Shown piece by piece: positions 60,957-64,000 of a DNA stretch of 64,000 bases. Numbering within the stretch: position 1 is the stretch's first letter; every line of letters starts with the position of its first letter. The translations under genes and the position numbers were made by a program. A model generated the notes under the pieces. It worked only from the letters and a program-made list of their open reading frames with translations, was not told the DNA's origin and searched no databases. Origin of the DNA: Mordavella massiliensis (GTDB lineage Bacteria > Bacillota > Clostridia > Lachnospirales > Lachnospiraceae). The stretch lies in contig NZ_JACJKS010000002.1 in assembly GCF_016901695.1 (NCBI RefSeq), forward strand, positions 124,001 through 188,000, given 5' to 3'.

Positions 60957-61949
60957 ATGAGAGAGGTGCATATCGGGGGAAACGAGGCCGGACAGCGCCT
61001 GGACAAGTTTCTCGCAAAATATATGAGAAAAGCTCCCAAAAGCTTTTTCTACAAAATGCTTCGGAAAAAGAATATCGTGCTGAACGGGAAAAAAGCGGCC
61101 GGCAGCGAGAAGCTCAAAGAGGGGGATGTGGTCAGGCTGTTCCTCTCCCAGGAGACCATCGACCGGTTTTCAGAAGACGCGCCGGATACGCAGGCTGCGG
61201 GGGAGAAGGAGGCATCCTTCCGGATCACGGAACAGGAGATCCTCTATGAGGACAGCCACGTGCTGCTCCTCAACAAACCGGCGGGGATCCTCTCCCAGCG
61301 GGCGGACGACCGGGAGCTGTCCATGACGGAGTACGTCATCCGCTACCTGCTGGACAGCGGGCAGCTTGGGCAGGATGATCTGCGGACCCTGCGCCCCTCC
61401 GTCTGCAACCGGCTGGACCGGAACACGAGCGGGCTGATCGCCGCCGGAAAGAGCCTGGCGGGGCTGCAGGAGCTGAGCCGCCTCTTTCGGGACCGGACGC
61501 TGAAGAAGTACTACCTGTGTCTTGTCTCCGGCAGGGTGGAGGGGCCCGGGCATATCCGGGGCTGGCTTGCCAAGGATGAGAAGACAAACCGGGTGACCGT
61601 GCGGCCGGACAGAGAGGGCGGCGCGGACCGCTTCATCGAGACCCAGTACCGCCCGGTCGCAGTATACAGACACACGACGCTTCTGGAAGTCTACCTGATC
61701 ACCGGGCGGACGCACCAGATCCGCGCCCATCTGGCTGCACAGGGCCATCCCATCGTGGGGGACGGCAAGTACGGCGATGCGCAGGTAAATGCAAGATACA
61801 GGCGCAGGTACGGGCTTGAAAGCCAGCTCCTCCACGCCTGCAGGGTGGAGTTCCCCGCGCTGGAGGCCCCCCTGGCGGCCCTGTCCGGCAGAACCGTGGA
61901 GGCCCCCCTCCCGGCCCTGTTCCGGACAATACTGAAAGGAGAGGAGTAG
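60957..61949 (+). CDS. RluA-family 23S rRNA pseudouridine synthase
   Basis: The 330-residue protein has an N-terminal S4 domain (AGQRLDKFLAKYMRKAPKSF) and the RluA core: LLLNKPAGILSQ, the catalytic-Asp motif RLDRNTSGLIAAGKS and ITGRTHQIRAHLAAQGHPIVGDGKYGD. It isomerises uridines in 23S rRNA or tRNA (RluC/RluD group). GACAGGAGAGG precedes the ATG. recU follows after four bases. Confidence 0.94.
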   Translation: MREVHIGGNEAGQRLDKFLAKYMRKAPKSFFYKMLRKKNIVLNGKKAAGSEKLKEGDVVRLFLSQETIDRFSEDAPDTQAAGEKEASFRITEQEILYEDSHVLLLNKPAGILSQRADDRELSMTEYVIRYLLDSGQLGQDDLRTLRPSVCNRLDRNTSGLIAAGKSLAGLQELSRLFRDRTLKKYYLCLVSGRVEGPGHIRGWLAKDEKTNRVTVRPDREGGADRFIETQYRPVAVYRHTTLLEVYLITGRTHQIRAHLAAQGHPIVGDGKYGDAQVNARYRRRYGLESQLLHACRVEFPALEAPLAALSGRTVEAPLPALFRTILKGEE

Positions 61950-61953
61950 GGCA

Positions 61954-62502
61954 ATGGCGACATGGAATACAAGAGGGCTGCGGGGCTCAGCCCTGGAGGA
62001 TGTCATCAACCGGACAAACGAGCGGTATAAAGAAAAAAATATCGCCCTGATCCAGAAGATCCCCACGCCCATCACGCCGGTCCGGATGGACAAGGAGAAC
62101 CGGCAGATCACCCTGGCCTACTTTGACCAGCAGAGCACGGTGGACTACATCGGCGTCGTGCAGGGGATCCCGGTCTGCTTTGACGCCAAGGAGTGCGCCT
62201 CGTCCACCTTCCCCGTACAGAACATCCACGAGCATCAGGCGGTGTTCATGGAGCAGTTTGAGCGGCAGGGAGGGGTCGCCTTCCTCCTCATCTATTTCAG
62301 CGGGTCGAACCTGGCCTACTACATGCGGTTTGAAGAGCTTCTCACGTTCTGGAACCGGGCGAAAGAGGGGGGCAGGAAGAGCTTCCGCATGGAGGAGCTT
62401 GACCCACGGTTTTTCATGGATATGAAAACGAATCTCTATCTCCCCTACCTGGACCGGATGAACCTGGATCTGTCCATGCGGGAGGAACTTGACAATCCGT
62501 AA
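61954..62502 (+). CDS. recU: Holliday junction resolvase RecU
   Basis: The 182-residue nuclease has the RecU pattern: NTRGLRGSALEDVINRTN at the start and the catalytic block VDYIGVVQGIPVCFDAKEC, in which the Asp, Glu and Lys coordinate metal, then FPVQNIHEHQ. It cleaves junctions processed by RuvAB (encoded at 36072-37749). Presence of RecU instead of RuvC is typical of Firmicutes. The end of the gene contains the -35 of the hisZ promoter. Confidence 0.95.
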   Translation: MATWNTRGLRGSALEDVINRTNERYKEKNIALIQKIPTPITPVRMDKENRQITLAYFDQQSTVDYIGVVQGIPVCFDAKECASSTFPVQNIHEHQAVFMEQFERQGGVAFLLIYFSGSNLAYYMRFEELLTFWNRAKEGGRKSFRMEELDPRFFMDMKTNLYLPYLDRMNLDLSMREELDNP

Positions 62503-62517
62503 AAATGTCCGTATAAT
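62489..62517 (+). promoter_or_regulatory. Promoter for the histidine operon
   Basis: TTGACA at 62489-62494 and TATAAT at 62512-62517 are 17 bases apart. The -35 lies in the last codons of recU. The leader before hisZ is about 45 bases, too short for a T-box. Confidence 0.8.
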
Positions 62518-62567
62518 TGCAAGAGAGTTTTAACGTGTTAGCACGGTAAAGTGCAAGGAGGATTTTC

Positions 62568-63824
62568 ATGAAACAGTTACTGCATACACCGGAGGGAGTC
62601 CGGGATATCTGCAATGTGGAGTGCGGGAAGAAACTTTCCCTGGAAGGGCGCCTTCACAAGGTGATCCAGCTCTACGGATATCACGACATCCAGACGCCTA
62701 CCTTTGAATATTTTGATGTCTTCCGCAAAGAGATCGGCACGATCCCGTCGAGGGAACTCTACAAGTTTTTTGACAAAGAGGGGAATACGCTCGTGCTGCG
62801 GCCGGATATCACCCCCTCCATCGCCAGGGCGGCGGCCACGCTGTTCGGGGATGAAGTGCTGCCGATCCGTCTGTGCTACACAGGCAATACCTTTGTGAAT
62901 CATTCCAGCTACCAGGGCAGGCTGCGGGAGAACACCCAGATGGGCGCGGAGCTGATCGGCGCCGACACCGTGGAGGCCGATGCGGAGATGCTCGCCATGG
63001 TGGTGGACTGCCTGACAACAGTGGGGCTGCGCGATTTCCAGGTCAGCGTGGGCAATGTGGATTTCTTCCAGAGCCTCATCGAGGACGCGGCCCTGGATCA
63101 GGAAGCGCAGATGCGCGTGCGGGAGCTCATCGGGAACCGGAACTATTTCGGGGTGGAGGAGTACCTGGACAGCATCCAGGTCAGAAGGAGCGCCCGGGAG
63201 GCCCTCGCCGGACTCGGCGACCTCTTCGGCGGCCCGGAAGTCCTTGTAAAGGCCCGCAATATGGCTCCCAACTCCAAGGCCATCATGGCCGTGCGGCGGC
63301 TGGAGCAGATCTACGACATCCTGAAGCTTTACGGGGCGGAGCAGTACGTGAGCTTTGATCTGAGCATGTGCGGCACGTACGGGTACTACACAGGCATCAT
63401 CTTCCGCGGCTACACCTTCGGCACAGGGGATGCCATTGTAAAAGGAGGCCGCTATGACCATCTCCTGGAGAAATTCGGAAAGGCGTCCCCGTCCATCGGC
63501 TTCGCCCTCGTGATCGACGAGCTGATGAACGCCCTGACCCGCCAGCACGTGCGGATCTCCTACGCCAGAAAGAACACGCTCATCCTCTACGACAAGGGGA
63601 TGGAGCGGCCTGCCATCGAGCTTTCCAGGGAGTTCCGGGAGAAGTTCAAGAACACGGAGCTTCTGCAGAAGGATCCGGCCAGGACACTGGAGGAGTACAA
63701 GCGCTACGGAAAGGACTATTACGCCGGAAGCCTGATCTACATACAGGCAGACCGGGAGATCCTGATGGTCAATCTCGCCACAGGCGAAGAGAAAGTCATC
63801 GGGAAAAACGAACAGGAGCTTTAG
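62568..63824 (+). CDS. hisZ: ATP phosphoribosyltransferase regulatory subunit HisZ
   Basis: The 418-residue protein resembles histidyl-tRNA synthetase (class II core: [40 protein letters not shown]) but lacks the anticodon-binding domain typical of HisRS. It activates the short HisG encoded next, at the first step of histidine synthesis. AAGGAGG precedes the ATG. hisG begins two bases after its stop. Confidence 0.95.
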   Translation: MKQLLHTPEGVRDICNVECGKKLSLEGRLHKVIQLYGYHDIQTPTFEYFDVFRKEIGTIPSRELYKFFDKEGNTLVLRPDITPSIARAAATLFGDEVLPIRLCYTGNTFVNHSSYQGRLRENTQMGAELIGADTVEADAEMLAMVVDCLTTVGLRDFQVSVGNVDFFQSLIEDAALDQEAQMRVRELIGNRNYFGVEEYLDSIQVRRSAREALAGLGDLFGGPEVLVKARNMAPNSKAIMAVRRLEQIYDILKLYGAEQYVSFDLSMCGTYGYYTGIIFRGYTFGTGDAIVKGGRYDHLLEKFGKASPSIGFALVIDELMNALTRQHVRISYARKNTLILYDKGMERPAIELSREFREKFKNTELLQKDPARTLEEYKRYGKDYYAGSLIYIQADREILMVNLATGEEKVIGKNEQEL

Positions 63825-63826
63825 AC

Positions 63827-64000
63827 ATGAGATACCTTACATTCGCCCTGGGAAAGGGCAGGCTTGCGAGACATACGCTGGAACTTTTTGAGAAGATCGG
63901 CATTACATGCGAGGAGATGAAGGATGAGACGTCCAGGAAGCTGATCTTTACGAACGAGGATCTGAAATTCCGGTTCTTCCTTGCAAAGGGACCGGACGTG
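63827..64000 (+). CDS. hisG: ATP phosphoribosyltransferase catalytic subunit HisG (partial)
   Basis: The first 58 codons are in the window and read [20 protein letters not shown] onward, with the short-form HisG pattern (LGKGRL, then [22 protein letters not shown]). It links ATP and PRPP in the first step of histidine synthesis and works with HisZ. CAGGAG precedes the ATG. The gene continues beyond the window. Confidence 0.9.
   Translation, partial: MRYLTFALGKGRLARHTLELFEKIGITCEEMKDETSRKLIFTNEDLKFRFFLAKGPDV

Noticed and set aside
1-64000. tRNA, rRNA, tmRNA, phage and transposase genes
   Set aside because: No cloverleaf with a GGTTCRA-type arm, no rRNA block and no integrase or transposase motif was seen while reading both strands; a search program would be needed to exclude degenerate cases.

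Overview
The window is 64 kb of chromosomal, densely packed, high-GC Firmicute DNA. It looks like an anaerobic, endospore-forming member of the Lachnospiraceae (Clostridium cluster XIVa). The signs are a clostridial-order rnfCDGEAB operon, an [FeFe] hydrogenase, DegV/FakA-type lipid proteins, spore genes (an alpha/beta-type SASP, a GerW homologue, a YlbJ homologue), RecU, the scpA-scpB pair, and family-typical proteins such as DUF4317 and DUF2953. No rRNA, tRNA, CRISPR array, prophage or insertion sequence was seen. The genus cannot be fixed from the window alone.

Layout. 1-9.1 kb: the tail of a probable glycogen synthase, a split B12-dependent methionine synthase (activation domain encoded separately, upstream), a stand-alone [FeFe] hydrogenase, alaS, rpsU, maf and a tRNA-deacylase-like gene. 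9.1-17 kb: a DUF4317 gene, two DD-carboxypeptidase genes, a metallophosphoesterase, degV divergent from a TetR regulator, and scpAB. 17-19 kb: a type-2 2-isopropylmalate synthase carrying a C-terminal AraC-type DNA-binding domain. 19-25.7 kb: proline iminopeptidase, two adjacent M24 Xaa-Pro peptidases, an RpiR regulator and a BaiN/HI0933-type flavoprotein. 25.7-27.7 kb: cmk and rpsA flanking an 80-codon, AT-rich remnant of ispH. 27.9-36 kb: the RNF complex, a DUF2752 membrane protein, a Q/N/Y-rich membrane protein, the flavinyltransferase ApbE, and an EetA/EetB-like pair (NusG domain II and Gx transporter). 36-45 kb: ruvAB, zapA, a U32 peptidase, an overlapping SEDS/PBP pair, DUF2953 and GerW. 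45-52 kb: rpmB, an Asp23 protein, a FakA-like kinase, recG, a SASP, rsmD, coaD and a coiled-coil protein. 52-64 kb: ylbJ (reverse strand), pepD, an M23 peptidase, several rRNA-modification enzymes, YgiQ, an SDR, recU, and the start of a histidine operon (hisZ-hisG).

How the genes fit together. RNF couples ferredoxin oxidation to NAD+ reduction and ion pumping, ApbE attaches the FMN that RnfG and RnfD need, and the nearby EetAB-like pair suggests a wider flavin-based redox role outside the cytoplasm. The hydrogenase may be another ferredoxin outlet. MetH, LeuA and HisZG belong to amino-acid synthesis, and several peptidases to peptide use. The SEDS/PBP pair, DD-carboxypeptidases, ZapA and ScpAB serve growth and division.

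Most notable are the LeuA-AraC fusion, the ispH remnant between cmk and rpsA, the RNF/ApbE/EetAB neighbourhood, the alaS promoter lying inside the hydrogenase terminator, and a pair of related GGACGTAA palindromes around 50.2-50.5 kb. Promoters and hairpins were found by eye and counted by hand. Family assignments rest on recognised motifs, not on database searches.
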